Positions 41,001-55,830 of a stretch of 64,000 bases of DNA are shown here, one piece after another. This DNA is from Branchiostoma floridae (taxonomy: Eukaryota > Chordata > Leptocardii > Amphioxiformes > Branchiostomatidae), in assembly GCF_000003815.2 (NCBI RefSeq), contig NC_049987.1, positions 6,679,916 through 6,743,915 of the forward strand, given 5' to 3'. The notes under the pieces are model-generated. The model saw only the letters and a program-made list of their open reading frames with translations, was not told where the DNA came from and made no database searches. A program made the position numbers and the translations under genes. Positions within the stretch are counted from its first letter, which is position 1. Each line of letters starts with the position of its first letter.

Positions 41001-43674
41001 CTCAAGATTTGGACTTCGAACTCGACATCGGGCACATCCCAGAGGACTTCCTGGTTGAGGACATCGAGGTGACGTCACCGAGAACGGGAGCTAAGAACAG
41101 GCACATCCTCCTCGCTACCCCGTACCAGATTGAGCGCCTCGCAGAAGCCAAACGTTGGTATGTGGACTCTACGTTTAAGGTTGTACGTGCTCCTTTCTAT
41201 CAGTTATTCTCAGTGCACGCGTTCATCAGGCGCGGAGAAGACGTCAAACAAGTACCCCTCGCCTTCGCCTTCATGTCCGGCAAGCGCAGGAAGGACTACG
41301 AAGCCGTACTCCAGGAACTGCGAAACGCACTGCCGGATGAGATCGAACTAGAGGAGTGCGTGATGGACTTTGAGGTAGCAGCATGGCAGGCGTTTGCACT
41401 TGTGTTTCCTGATGTACGGTTCAAGGGGTGTGTGTTTCACTGGTGTCAGGCGGTATGGAAGAAAGTGCAGGAGCATGGGCTGCAGACGGCGTACCGGAGA
41501 AACCAGCGCGTCCATGCCTGGGTTAGACAACTCATGGCACTCCCCTTCTTGCCAGCCGCCAGCATTCCCGCAGCACTGGAAGAACTGACGAGGAAATCAG
41601 CAGGAGAGCTGACCAGCCTGGCTGAATACGTGAGGCAGACCTGGCTCAACAGTACCATCTTCACTCCACGTCGCTGGAGCGTCTACATGCAGTCTGTGCG
41701 AACGAACAACGATCTAGAAGGGTGGCATAGAAGGCTCAACATGAAGGCAAGGAAGGCCAAGCTACCCTTCTATCTGCTGGTGGACCTGCTGCACAGGGAG
41801 AGCCTCATCGTGAAAGCCCAGGTCCGCATGGTGTGCGAGGGGCGCCTCCGCAGTCATCAGAGGCAGAAATACAAGAATCTCCAGGGCAAGATCTTCACAG
41901 CATGGGAGCGGTTCGACGACGACTTCTACACGGCAAGGGAGCTGCTCGAGGTGTGTGCCCGAATCTATGGCCCGACCATCCGCCACATCCGCCTGACCTC
42001 CGACGACCGTCAGTAAGTCACACTTGTTAGCACAATCAGCATGAGACAACACTATTTAACACTGTAGAAAACACTATTCAACGCATTCAAAGTTCCCGCC
42101 CAAGTTTCGTGAAAGGAAAAAATATATTCAAAATTCCCGCCGTTTCCTAACTTCGTTAGTTCCCGCCGTTTCGCAGTGGTTCATGGGATAGCTTGCCCCC
42201 ATCGAAGACGCCATGTTTTCCTTTGTTTATGTTTGTGATTCCTGGCTCAACTTGTACGTGTATATACTTTAGATAGTTTGCCCAATCGCTTCATGTGTTC
42301 ATTACTATAATTTTGGTAGCCTTTGCCGTTAACTAATCTCGCTTTGTAGAGTAGTATTTGCCGTCAACTAAGCTTGTAAGCTCGAAATACTTTGTAGATA
42401 TTTTTGCCGACCGCATGCGACGATGTATACGAAGACAGCGAAATAATATGTGAATGTAAAAATGGCTCAACTTGTACGTGTATATACTTAGTTTGCCCAA
42501 TAGTGTGTTCATCAGTATGATTTTGGTACTCTTTGCCGTTTAAACTAAGATCGCTTTGTAGAGTAGTATTTGCCGTTAACTAAGCTCGAAATACTTAGTA
42601 GATATTTTTGCCGACCGGCTCACGCCGTCTTTTTTGACGTTGTTGAGTTAGGAGTAGCACCAGTTCTACTCGTTACCTGTGGAAAAAAAACACAGTTGGA
42701 TTAAATTGAACACAACCGATGATTAAAGCTCGATGTATATCGAAAATTATTATTGTGCGTGTGTGTGTTTGTGTCTAATTTCTGTCTCCAATAATGGTCC
42801 GAGTTGACCAAGGGCGATGGTCCGAGTTGACCAAGGGCGATGGTCCGAGTTGTCCCGGCAGATGGGCCGAGTTGACTGGGCCGAGTTGGTAATGGTCCGA
42901 GTCGTCCGACATTCGTGTGTAGCATGGTGAAACCCCCCACTAGCTCAAGTAATGGATTATCCCAGTGTACACGCATGCGTGTGGGGCAGTTCTGTAAAGT
43001 GGATATATCTGGTTTGACATTAAAGTCTGGTCTCCCACAGTTTTGGCCCTGATGTCGTCTGTGGTGCCCGCTTAGCGCCCGGCCCTCGGGGTCGGGCGGG
43101 TAACATATGCATCTGTGCTCTTTATATAACGGAACGTTCATGGTTAAATTATAATTTTAGTTCATTTAGCAATATCTATTAGTATATCATTGATAAATTG
43201 ATAGATAAACAGATAACAAGTTACACAGACTGATAAATAAACTTCTATAGTACAATAACTTCAATCCTCACCTTCATAGCTGTCTGCCTCAGCCAACACG
43301 GATAGCCTGAAACAGGGTGGCTCCGTCTCTAGAACTGGGGAAATGGAACATCACACTTGACAATGACCACCATTTCTTTACTGGGGAAAGTAAAAAAACT
43401 TGACAACGTATCAAAACTTGAACGTGGAATGGAGGTAAACTTTTACATATTACATGTACTTACTAAATTACAAGAATGAAAATGAAAGATTAAATCACTT
43501 CAACCGGCATGCAACCCCAAAATATGGAAGCCACACATGTCATAAGTTTTCAATTTTATGGGGAGGGGGGCACAACGTTCTGCAAGAAAAAATCAACTTA
43601 CTTTCAAAAATGTCTGGATAAATAGATTCTAGCGCTTCTATCTCATTCCTCTGGTCTTCCTCGTAGTCTGTCAT
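31980..43674 (-). CDS. RWDD1: RWDD1 (RWD domain protein, DRG2 partner), 7 exons
   Basis: RWDD1 (DFRP2; Gir2 in yeast) is a cytosolic partner that stabilises the translation-associated GTPase DRG2. Exons on the minus strand: 43674-43602, 43334-43272, 34887-34748, 34313-34170, 33759-33636, 32891-32826 and 32065-31980. They join in phase to 231 aa, against about 243 in human. The RWD domain spans about 5-112 and starts MTDYEEDQRNEIEALESIYP. A K/E-rich helix (about 115-140) follows. A conserved C-terminal half includes VNIETFLAWKARFDQEM and VEVDESLFQDM, ending in an acidic tail. Intron 2 is 8.4 kb because of nested transposons. Confidence 0.95.
32085..32235 (+). repeat. G-rich purine tract beside RWDD1 exon 7
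   Basis: Runs of GGGGG and GGAGG dominate the plus strand. On the minus (coding) strand this is a long pyrimidine tract just upstream of the exon 7 acceptor, and it could help acceptor choice. The G-runs could form quadruplexes. Confidence 0.5.
32265..32810. repeat. degenerate tandem repeats in RWDD1 intron 6
   Basis: A CACATRCAACAATRATGGCT-like unit of about 50 bp recurs over 32265-32400. An AAAGATATAACACAAACTTG unit of about 30 bp recurs over 32695-32805. Confidence 0.55.
32826..32891 (-). CDS. RWDD1: RWDD1 exon 6
   Basis: Encodes KQLFERDTSLNDSDARFLDN, matching the conserved KQLFE..LDTSDIQFLED-type segment of RWDD1. Acceptor TTCAACCAG, donor GAAG then GTAAG. Confidence 0.92.
33010..33349 (-). 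mobile_element. hAT-type MITE, 340 bp, 8-bp TSD, inverted copy
   Basis: Reverse-complement twin of 28019-28358, flanked by the perfect repeat TGTCATAT (33002-33009 and 33350-33357). The two copies have the same length and different target duplications, so they are independent insertions. Confidence 0.9.
33636..33759 (-). CDS. RWDD1: RWDD1 exon 5
   Basis: Encodes KRFEGTRVNIETFLAWKARF then DQEMAEKKKSKKDEDNSKKL. The V-x-IE-x-FL-x-WK-x-KF-type core is diagnostic of RWDD1. Acceptor TTACAG, donor TCAG then GTAGGT. Confidence 0.95.
34170..34313 (-). CDS. RWDD1: RWDD1 exon 4
   Basis: 48 codons. AEENLGMVMVFTLVSAVQER closes the RWD domain, followed by a charged helix (LSELVEEKKKQAEEERERKQ). Acceptor TCCCCAG, donor AAG then GTACCG. 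Confidence 0.95.
34609..34657 (-). pseudogene. relic duplicate of the RWDD1 exon 3 3' edge
   Basis: On the minus strand it aligns with the last ~49 nt of exon 3 (GAGGACGTCAGC then ATACAGGAGCTACTACAACA against CTGCTACAACAACAG). It keeps a GT (GTAGCT) at the donor position. It lies about 90 bp downstream of the real donor at 34747. Confidence 0.75.
34748..34887 (-). CDS. RWDD1: RWDD1 exon 3
   Basis: 46 codons plus two bases: ECDPLGVDLQFTYVPTYPDA, then PPDMEVLSPQNLTEEDVSTI. It holds the RWD YPD..P motif (YPDAPP) typical of RWD domains. Acceptor CCCCAG, donor CAG then GTAAAC. Confidence 0.95.
34938..35258. mobile_element. CAGGGCTCGAAAT-tipped element, TACCTGCA subtype, 5-bp TSD
   Basis: Starts CAGGGCTCGAAATAC and ends GCATTTCGAGCCCTG, flanked by TACCT on both sides (34933-34937 and 35259-35263). 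TACCTGCA or its complement recurs at both ends. It lies in RWDD1 intron 2. Confidence 0.85.
36070..36365 (-). repeat. 73-bp tandem repeat inside the LTR element
   Basis: CCTCAACTCTGTTGTCTTGG recurs every 73 bp (36108, 36181, 36254, and a variant at 36327). 73 is not a multiple of three, so the overlapping frames called here are not proteins. The mirrored array is at 38310-38600. Confidence 0.8.
36641..36958 (-). CDS. 105-aa frame of unknown function in the LTR element (minus copy)
   Basis: Starts MACRLYQLQRENQENGTCGW. The plus copy at 37714 encodes an identical protein. I saw one clear synonymous base difference between the copies, while flanking sequence differs more. No gag, nucleocapsid or protease motif is recognised. 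Confidence 0.25.
   Translation of the reverse strand: MACRLYQLQRENQENGTCGWCQVTDQLGRRVASLTSIARGQPTEVTLVNKIHHSSDGGDQEGTGEIKNVNQIVSPQWKEDDKHRLASTRDCGKNRGRTDAVGTVK
37090..37189. other. assembly gap, 100 N
   Basis: Exactly 100 N, the usual placeholder for a gap of unknown size. It sits between the inverted LTR-element copies and hides at least the 5' LTR of the minus copy and the first bases of the plus copy's 5' LTR. Confidence 0.99.
37379..37396 (+). promoter_or_regulatory. primer-binding site, complementary to tRNA-Gln 3' end
   Basis: TGGAGGTTCCACCGAGAT, three bases after the LTR end, is the exact complement of the last 18 nt of a metazoan tRNA-Gln including CCA (from my knowledge of the human tRNA-Gln(CUG) sequence). 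Confidence 0.85.
37714..38031 (+). CDS. 105-aa frame of unknown function in the LTR element (plus copy)
   Basis: Same protein as at 36641-36958. Basic and Cys-poor, with one CGWC motif. It may be a small element-encoded protein or chance. Confidence 0.25.
   Translation: MACRLYQLQRENQENGTCGWCQVTDQLGRRVASLTSIARGQPTEVTLVNKIHHSSDGGDQEGTGEIKNVNQIVSPQWKEDDKHRLASTRDCGKNRGRTDAVGTVK
38224..38252 (+). other. tRNA-Gln-like internal fragment (sense)
   Basis: 29 nt starting GGTTAGCACTTTGGACTC and ending GAATCCAGCG match the D-arm end and anticodon arm (CUG anticodon) of tRNA-Gln at 28 of 29 positions, as I recall the human sequence. The one change keeps the stem as a G-T pair. The mirrored copy is at about 36425-36453. 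Confidence 0.75.
38310..38600 (+). repeat. 73-bp tandem repeat inside the LTR element (plus copy)
   Basis: CCAAGACAACAGAGTTGAGG recurs about every 73 bp, mirroring 36070-36365. Confidence 0.8.
39596..39870 (+). repeat. three tandem subterminal repeats in the MULE
   Basis: GACGTCCCAAACCGCCGGCG recurs at about 39602, 39700 and 39808, each followed by TTTTGAATAGA-type sequence. It lies just upstream of the transposase TATA box, so it may bind transposase or act as promoter elements. Confidence 0.75.
39889..39895 (+). promoter_or_regulatory. TATA box of the MULE transposase
   Basis: TATAAAA 61 nt before the start ATG. The only strong TATA in the region. Confidence 0.55.
39956..40052 (+). CDS. 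MULE transposase exon 1, first half of PHD finger
   Basis: 32 codons plus one base: MVTCVVCRKAVRRRQEALQC then DCEKWQHRACQT. Donor ACAG then GTAAGAG. The Cys/His spacing fits only if joined to exon 2. Confidence 0.85.
39956..42016 (+). CDS. MULE transposase with PHD finger and FLYWCH-like zinc finger, exons 39956-40052 and 40329-42016
   Basis: The spliced protein is 594 aa. A C4HC3 PHD-type finger is formed across the intron (C4, C7, C20, C22, H27, C30, C56, C59, with W54 two before C56). An acidic segment (about 62-100) follows. Next is a FLYWCH-like finger (about 138-193: YTYTFKR, W159-C161, C170-PA, HIH 188-190), then the MULE DDE domain: D312 in WYVDSTF, D379 in MDFE, the C-x2-H motif CVFHW (400-403) and a likely catalytic E496 in NNDLEGWH. 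The unspliced upstream Met at 40265 is an artefact of intron read-through. No stop or frameshift is present, so it may be active. Confidence 0.9.
40329..42016 (+). CDS. MULE transposase exon 2
   Basis: Acceptor TCTCCTAG. The first residues ISRESYRRMNRGEANEELAA lead to WRCNDC, the last zinc ligands of the PHD finger. The FLYWCH-like and transposase domains follow. Stop TAA at 42014-42016. Confidence 0.92.
42017..42600 (+). other. MULE 3' flank with an internal duplication
   Basis: CTCAACTTGTACGTGTATAT recurs at 42246 and 42467 with following sequence (about 220-bp spacing, degenerate). No gene. Confidence 0.55.
43272..43334 (-). CDS. RWDD1: RWDD1 exon 2
   Basis: 21 codons across phases: LETEPPCFRLSVLAEADSYE, aligning with the PSFTITVTSE..-type strand of the RWD domain. 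Donor GAAG then GTGAGG. Confidence 0.9.
43602..43674 (-). CDS. RWDD1: RWDD1 exon 1 with start codon
   Basis: MTDYEEDQRNEIEALESIYP then DIFE; almost identical to the vertebrate RWDD1 N-terminus, which fixes the start. Donor GAAA then GTAAGT. Confidence 0.95.
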
Positions 43675-44112
43675 TTATAAAATCGCTCTTGTTCACTTTC
43701 CAGCACCAATTCTGCTCAAAATAGGGGAGAATTTAAAAGTTCCGAGCTGGGCTGATCATGGCAGGGTCAGGAGGGGTCAACTCAGATGTGGCGAGGGTGT
43801 ATCATTTGTTAGCCGCCGATTCGTAGAAATAACTTGGGCAATATTGTTAAAAAACCTTACTAAATCTCAAAAATAATTTCTTTTGTAATGTAATTTTGTG
43901 GCAATATTAAATAATATCTAGCTATTATTGGATTGTTTTGCCAATAGTCTATCATAAATGTGGGTAAACATACGTGTACTTAATGGCGAATGCACGTAGG
44001 CAAATGTAAGTCAACTCTTACAGAGACATTTGTGGGAGTGGGAAGGAAAGCAGGATACAGATAGTCAAACCAAAGCACACATTCAGACAGCACAGCCGTG
44101 AAAGACGCGAGG
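43675..44112. promoter_or_regulatory. divergent promoter region RWDD1/TRAPPC3
   Basis: 438 bp separate the two start codons, including both 5' UTRs, so a shared bidirectional promoter is likely. No TATA box stands out. Confidence 0.6.
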
Positions 44113-50394
<6,282 letters not shown>

Positions 50395-51700
50395 GACAGA
50401 GCAGGGGAACATTTTCTGGACCATCGCTGTGTTATCTGTAAAGTGAATGTCACATGTAGGGTAGCATAAGGAATGATGGGACATTTTGTTCTTTAATTTG
50501 TGATTTAATTTATGTGTCCAGAGACAGCAGACAATCTTATGATATTTCAATCAAATAATACATCACCGTCCTTTTAGGTGGGGTGCTCTGGCGAAGTCAA
50601 CTTTTTTTTAAGGACATTTGGTGGTTATGTTACTTGTGAGACATACCATAAAGCCATGGTTATGACTGGAGTAGATTTCCTGATCCTGACCTGTTGTGTT
50701 GTAAGAAACATATATCCATGCAATACATTGAAGCTTTGATAAAGAGAGATCTACGTAGGTAATTGAGATGAATGATTTCATCATCATCTTTTTGGGATGG
50801 CACTTTGTGATTACCATGTGAGACACTGCTTTAATTGTGAAGATGTAATCCCATACATGGCCGAGTCTAATATTCCCCTATCTTTGTTCATGACTAAATC
50901 CAAATTAGATCTCTGAAGCCTAACAGCCTCTTTGATCCACTCTATGACCTTGGCTGTCATTTCAAGGTTGTATTGTAATATGATACATAATAGTTGGTAT
51001 TGTATAATGGGCATATTTTGTTTGAAATGATGTGATGACACATTTATGATTAAGTTTATTTGGAGCCATGCTAAACTGAAAAGTACAAAATGATGTATAA
51101 ATGCTATTATATTTGATGAAACTGCTGAATATTAGTTATACATGTATGTAATGCGACATTGTTGCATGACATGGATATTTAATCTTGAGATGTACATACT
51201 AGTACTACACATTTATCAGTTCTGTTGTCTGAAGAGTTGTTCTTTCCTTCCTCATTTGTCTGTGATGTAGTACACACACACAGTCTATCATGTTCCCTTA
51301 TGCATGTTGTACCTATGTGGTAGACCCTGTCGTGCTTTGGACATCAACATTGTATAGAAATTGTTGTCATCATCACTCAACATCTGCACAACATCAATAT
51401 CATGCATATGGTTGCCACATGTCAGTTACAGTATGTACTGAGGTAATCCATTGTTTCCTATTAACTGTGTAATGTAAATTGTGTACAATGTTCATGACGG
51501 TTTCATTTTTACATTTTTTTTGTCGATCAGTTACTGTGAAATCATGACCCTGCGAGTGTTTTGTTTTTCTACTGCACTACAGAATTGTTTGACCTACAAA
51601 GTTCAACCATTATGAAAAACTGTTTTCCCCTCAAAATTTACTGAGGAATAAACTTTGGAATGCTGTAGAATGCTGAATGCTATAGAATATATTCTGATCT
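50395..51700 (+). other. TRAPPC3 3' UTR
   Basis: Non-coding. AATAAA at 51647-51652 is the clearest poly(A) signal. Confidence 0.5.
51647..51652 (+). terminator. candidate poly(A) signal, TRAPPC3
   Basis: AATAAA about 1.25 kb after the stop codon. Confidence 0.45.
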
Positions 51701-52506
51701 ACAGTACTGATTTGGATATTCATCATTCAGAATGCCATGGAAACACTCTCTGGTCAGACATTGCAGCGTCAGCCAGCTAGACAACATTTCTAAATTGATA
51801 AATGTGACAGTGAGTCAACAGCATTGTGTGGTCAGAGGTATAAATCATTAGAGCCTGTCACTTAACATGATTGTGATGCTTTAGATGTCAGTTGTACATG
51901 TATGCAGAAGAGCTCAGTATGGGGACTGAAGTGAATTATAACCAACCATTGCCCAAAGGACATCTGGCAATTATAGAATGTGGAAGATTGTCAAAAACAT
52001 TGTTCTGTCTCAGTATGTTGTATGATGTGCAACCTTTTAAGAGATCAGTTTTGTTACTCACGAATATATGTATGACGATATATTGAGTCTGGGTTGTGTC
52101 TCAACAATGCAAAACATCTGTCTTTTTAGCATGACCAACGCTCACCTAAATGACATTTATGAATTACTGAATGTCACACGATGTCAACCAAATGTTGTGC
52201 GGCGGTATTTAATGTCATATTCAGTCACAATTTAGATGAGGACGAGCTGGAAATGTTATCTGTGACAAGTGAAGCGTGCCACAGGTATCCCACATGACAT
52301 TTCTGAATCGGAAAATGTCACTGGAAGGCAACCGCGTTGCACAGTTGTATGTAATATTGTGTAAGCTCGCCACGTAATGTAGAATAATGCTTTAAACTGC
52401 AGGTTTATTTGAGCTTGGATTTGATATAGAGATGTCCTTTGTTTGTGCAAGGAGGTTATGTAGACAGACACATAACCTCCTTGGTTTGTGTGAACAAAAT
52501 GCTGTG
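51701..52506. other. intergenic
   Basis: Nothing recognised. Confidence 0.4.
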
Positions 52507-52514
52507 ATGATGAG

Positions 52515-52698
52515 TAATCTCCAAGCAGATCCTAGGGTAGCATAAGATAGTATCAAAAGCTGCCAGAGGAATGAAGCCAGCCTAGGAGTGTGTTTGGCTA
52601 CTGGGAAAATTTACACCTCTTGGCTGACTACACTCCTTGGCCAGTCTACTTCTACTTCTTAATTATGCCATATGATAGTAGGATCTGCTTTGACATTA
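52515..52698. mobile_element. MITE, 184 bp, 8-bp TSD (TAATCTCC family)
   Basis: Left tip TAATCTCCAAGCAGATCC, right tip GGATCTGCTTTGACATTA, flanked by ATGATGAG (52507-52514 and 52699-52706). Same family as 11538-11690. Confidence 0.8.
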
Positions 52699-52706
52699 AT
52701 GATGAG

Positions 52707-53727
52707 CTCTAACAGATGACTGAAGTGTACCTCTAAAGGACACATGTCAACTGCCAGTATGTTAGAAATGTGCCAGTATGTTAACAACATTGTGCGCTGG
52801 CAGGTAATGTATTTCCCCCGCACATCACGCAGCGTTAGCCCGTGTGCACGCGCCATTTGGCAGAATCCCACCCGTACATAATGCCAACCCGTAATCACTA
52901 TTGGCATCGCATTAAACAGGCAGGAATTTGCATCGTAAGCAAACCGTATTCCCAGTGGCCCGTTACTTACCCACAACGCCCCCAGGACAGAGACATGGCT
53001 GGGAGTATGGAATAGCAAACCTGGCAGATAAAAAATTATGTGGCAAAATTCCATAGAGGAGTTGAGCTTAAAGATTGTTCATATAATTATAAGCGGTCTC
53101 AGGTATGATAATACTTGGAATTTACCGTTAAATGATGTTAAGGTATTCTTGTTAAGTATGGAACAGATTGTAACCTATGGAAACTGTCATATCTAGGGAC
53201 AGATTCATGTTTCAGTTCAAATGTAGTCAGAATCTGTCAGATCTAATTTTCCTCGAGCTCAGACCAACGGCTCTGTGCTTTCATCTTGGCCTCTTGCAGT
53301 GTATTTACTAGTACTTTGAAATGTCAAATAACCAAGGAAATGTATTAATGTGGCCTAAAATTGCTGTAATGTTGCAGTTGGTTTTTATGGAGGCTGCCTC
53401 AAAACTGCGAGGGCAAGCCGGATAGGTCAGATGGCTTGACGGCCATTCCGTACATGACTTATGGGATGCATGAAATACTGATATACCATACAAAGGTCAG
53501 TGTCAGGTGCCATTGACATTGGCTCTAAGGGCTGGTGTAATCACAATAATGTTACCAGTGTTAATTCCTCAAAGTCATCGTATTGATCTATGGCTTGTAT
53601 TCGTTTTCCTGAGAATCTTATCACAGTAACTCAGGCTGATGTGGCCCTCTGGGCTCCTGTCCATCTGCCCCGTGTGTCCCAGCCTATCTAAGCCTGGATC
53701 TCAACCTGTTCACCTGTGATTAAAGCA
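52707..53727. other. intergenic
   Basis: Nothing recognised. The 131-codon minus-strand frame at 52659-53054 overlaps the MITE and has no family feature. Confidence 0.4.
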
Positions 53728-54310
53728 GGTGTGACCTTGTTGTCATGGTAACAGGATCTGTTCTATGATTACAGCTCTCCTTTACCTGGCAGGTAGCCCA
53801 ACGGGTGTGACCTTGTTGTCATGGTAACAGGATTTGTTCTGTGATTACAGCTCTCCTTTACCTGGCAGGAAGCCCCACAGGTATGACCTTGTTGTCATGG
53901 TAACAGGGTTTGTTCTCCAGTAGCTCACCTTTACCTGTCAGTTATCTCGGCATTTGTGCCCTTGTTGTCATGGTAACGGTCCGTTCTGTAGCTCACCTTT
54001 ACCTGTCAGTTATCTCGGCATTTGTGCCCTTGTTGTAATGGCAACGTTCTGTTCTGTAGCTCACCTTTACCTGTCAGGTTTCTCGGCAGGTGTGCCCTTG
54101 TTGTAATGGCAACGTTCTGTTCTGTAGCTCACCTTTACCTGTCAGGTATCTCTGCAGGTGTACCATGGTTGCCATGGCAATGTTTTGCTCTGTAGCTCAC
54201 CTTTACCTGTCAGGTATCTCGGCAGGTGTGCCCTTGTTCTAATGGCAACGTTCTGCTCTGTAGCTCACCTTTACCTGTCAGGTATCTCGGCAGGTGTGCC
54301 CTTGTTGCTC
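53728..54310 (+). repeat. minisatellite with X-box-like palindromes, ~9 units of 66-76 bp
   Basis: Each unit has a CCTTGTTGTCATGGTAAC-like motif, then TCTGT..AGCTCACCTTTACCTG and TCAGGTATCTCGGCAGGTGT. The palindromic core begins at about 53739, 53815, 53891, 53964, 54032, 54100 and 54168 (GTTGTCATGGTAAC, GTTGTAATGGCAAC, GTTGCCATGGCAAT), with a decayed one near 54236. It resembles RFX-factor X-boxes (GTNRCC-N0-3-RGYAAC). Confidence 0.85.
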
Positions 54311-55830
54311 TCCCGCCCGTGCTGACCATATCTGCCGCCAGGAGTCGACGGGAAGTTGCTCCTCTATAATTGACTTCCGAACACACCGAAGGTCGGTTTT
54401 GACGTCAGCTTCTGACTCCCAGTTCCCCAAAGATCATCATCTCAGGGCTCTCTGGGATGAGTCTATTTTTCTTGATGACATTTTACAGAATGTTTTTGTG
54501 TTCTCATGTCTTCCAGGGAGGCTTAGTAGATAGAAGGACAAGATTGACTATTCCTCAGAAATTGCGGCACAGATAATTGGCTGCACCGTGAAGGTCGGAA
54601 ATGACGTAAGACGCTGTTAATAAGAGGTTCCTTAAGATGATGATAAAGATGCTGAGGGCCTTCAGGAAGGAACTTGTTTGATTTGATAGAGACTTTGAGG
54701 AAAGGTGACATTGGCTTAGTGCTGCTTGTCACAAGATGAGATCCACACCTTGGTGAACCTCCGGGATGGATTTGTAAGCCTTGATGTAGAATATCTCGGA
54801 AGATAGGCGCTCCTAGTCTTGGGTTTACGTTACATAAGCTTTGATGAAGGGACCACAGACACTCCGCACCAGAGAATGAATTTGTTGCAGACATTTCGCT
54901 CCTGAAAAAAGTCATTTCGCATGTAAGCCCCTGTCACTGCCAGGAAAAATATGCCCAGAAGGATGTCTTCAGTGATCCCTACATTCCTTAGTGCCCGTCT
55001 GTAATGGATTTCTGCCTTCATCTCTGACGATGGGTGCTCGTAGTGTTGGGTTTACGTTATATAAGCTGTGAGTGTGATGAAAGGACCGCAGGCACTTGCG
55101 CACTAGGGTGAAGTTGTTGCTGACGCTCCTGACGCCTGCACACACACTTAAGTGCATATCACTGCCCATGAGGAAAGATCTGCCCGAAAGGAAGTGGCTC
55201 CGCTTGTCCCCAGCCGGACCCTCGGAACACCCGCGGCATCTGTTCTCACGCACCTCTGGTATTCTATTGAATAATTGAATCATAAATGGATACCTACAGC
55301 TATACCACATGTGCATATTTTGCCCCATTTGGCTAAGCACTGGTCACAAAAAAAGAAAAGTTTACAAAAACACTTACTATACAGATATTTCAGCATATTT
55401 TCTAAATATTTGTCATGCTTGTTAGCTGCGGCATTTCTTAAACCGCCTTCGATGTTCATGTTTCCTCTTGGTCTGCACTTGTGAGAAAGGAGCTTATTTG
55501 TCCTGACAAACCCTACTCCGGTTACTCTCCATGCAGAGGTTTCGGTCGGGGGCCCGTTGTTTTTGCGACTCCATGTTTCCTAGTACTAGTAAGTCTCTCT
55601 ACAATCCGCCTCACCGAAAAGGCATGATCTGCCCCGGAGGAACACGAAGCTCAGTGATCCCAACAGGACGTTCCGAAGTCGTGTTGAAGCTCTGAACAGC
55701 TCCTGACGTGGGCAGGCTGGCTGGGTGAGGCGCAGATTAGCTCCGTTCGCCCGACTGGGTTCCCTTCCAGTCACACGAAAATGTGCATACTGGGAATATT
55801 TTAGAGGTGCATGGATGAGTGTATGATGGC
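54311..55830. repeat. decayed tandem duplication
   Basis: A segment with GGGTTTACGTTAYATAAGCT..GATGAARGGACC recurs at about 54766-54965 and 55008-55190, at roughly 65-75% identity. Weak further similarity lies near 55600-55660. No intact gene on either strand. Minus-strand frames here share residues only because of the duplication. Confidence 0.55.

Larger units (their letters stand above)
38940..42914 (+). mobile_element. autonomous Mutator-like element (MULE), 3975 bp, 9-bp TSD
   Basis: Flanked by the perfect 9-bp repeat GTGTGTAGC (38931-38939 and 42915-42923). The uninterrupted target is seen in the minus LTR-element copy. Terminal inverted repeats of about 330 bp start with GGAAGCAGGACGACTCGGAC and contain several copies of AACTCGGACCA-like motifs. 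A second inverted block (about 39440-39530 and 42150-42245, with ACAAAGGAAAACATGGCGTC) extends the symmetry inward. It encodes a full transposase. Confidence 0.92.
37190..43105 (+). mobile_element. non-autonomous LTR retrotransposon, plus copy, with nested MULE
   Basis: 5' LTR 37190-37375 (first bases in the gap), interior 37376-38931 and 3' LTR 42916-43105, which starts TGTGTAGCATGG and ends GGTAACA. A primer-binding site follows the 5' LTR, and a polypurine tract (AGAGGGGGAG) precedes the 3' LTR. It encodes no gag-pol, so it is LARD/TRIM-like. The MULE at 38940-42914 is inserted at the start of the 3' LTR. Confidence 0.85.

Noticed and set aside
52659-53054. 131-codon minus-strand frame
   Set aside because: It begins inside a MITE and has no family features or splice context.
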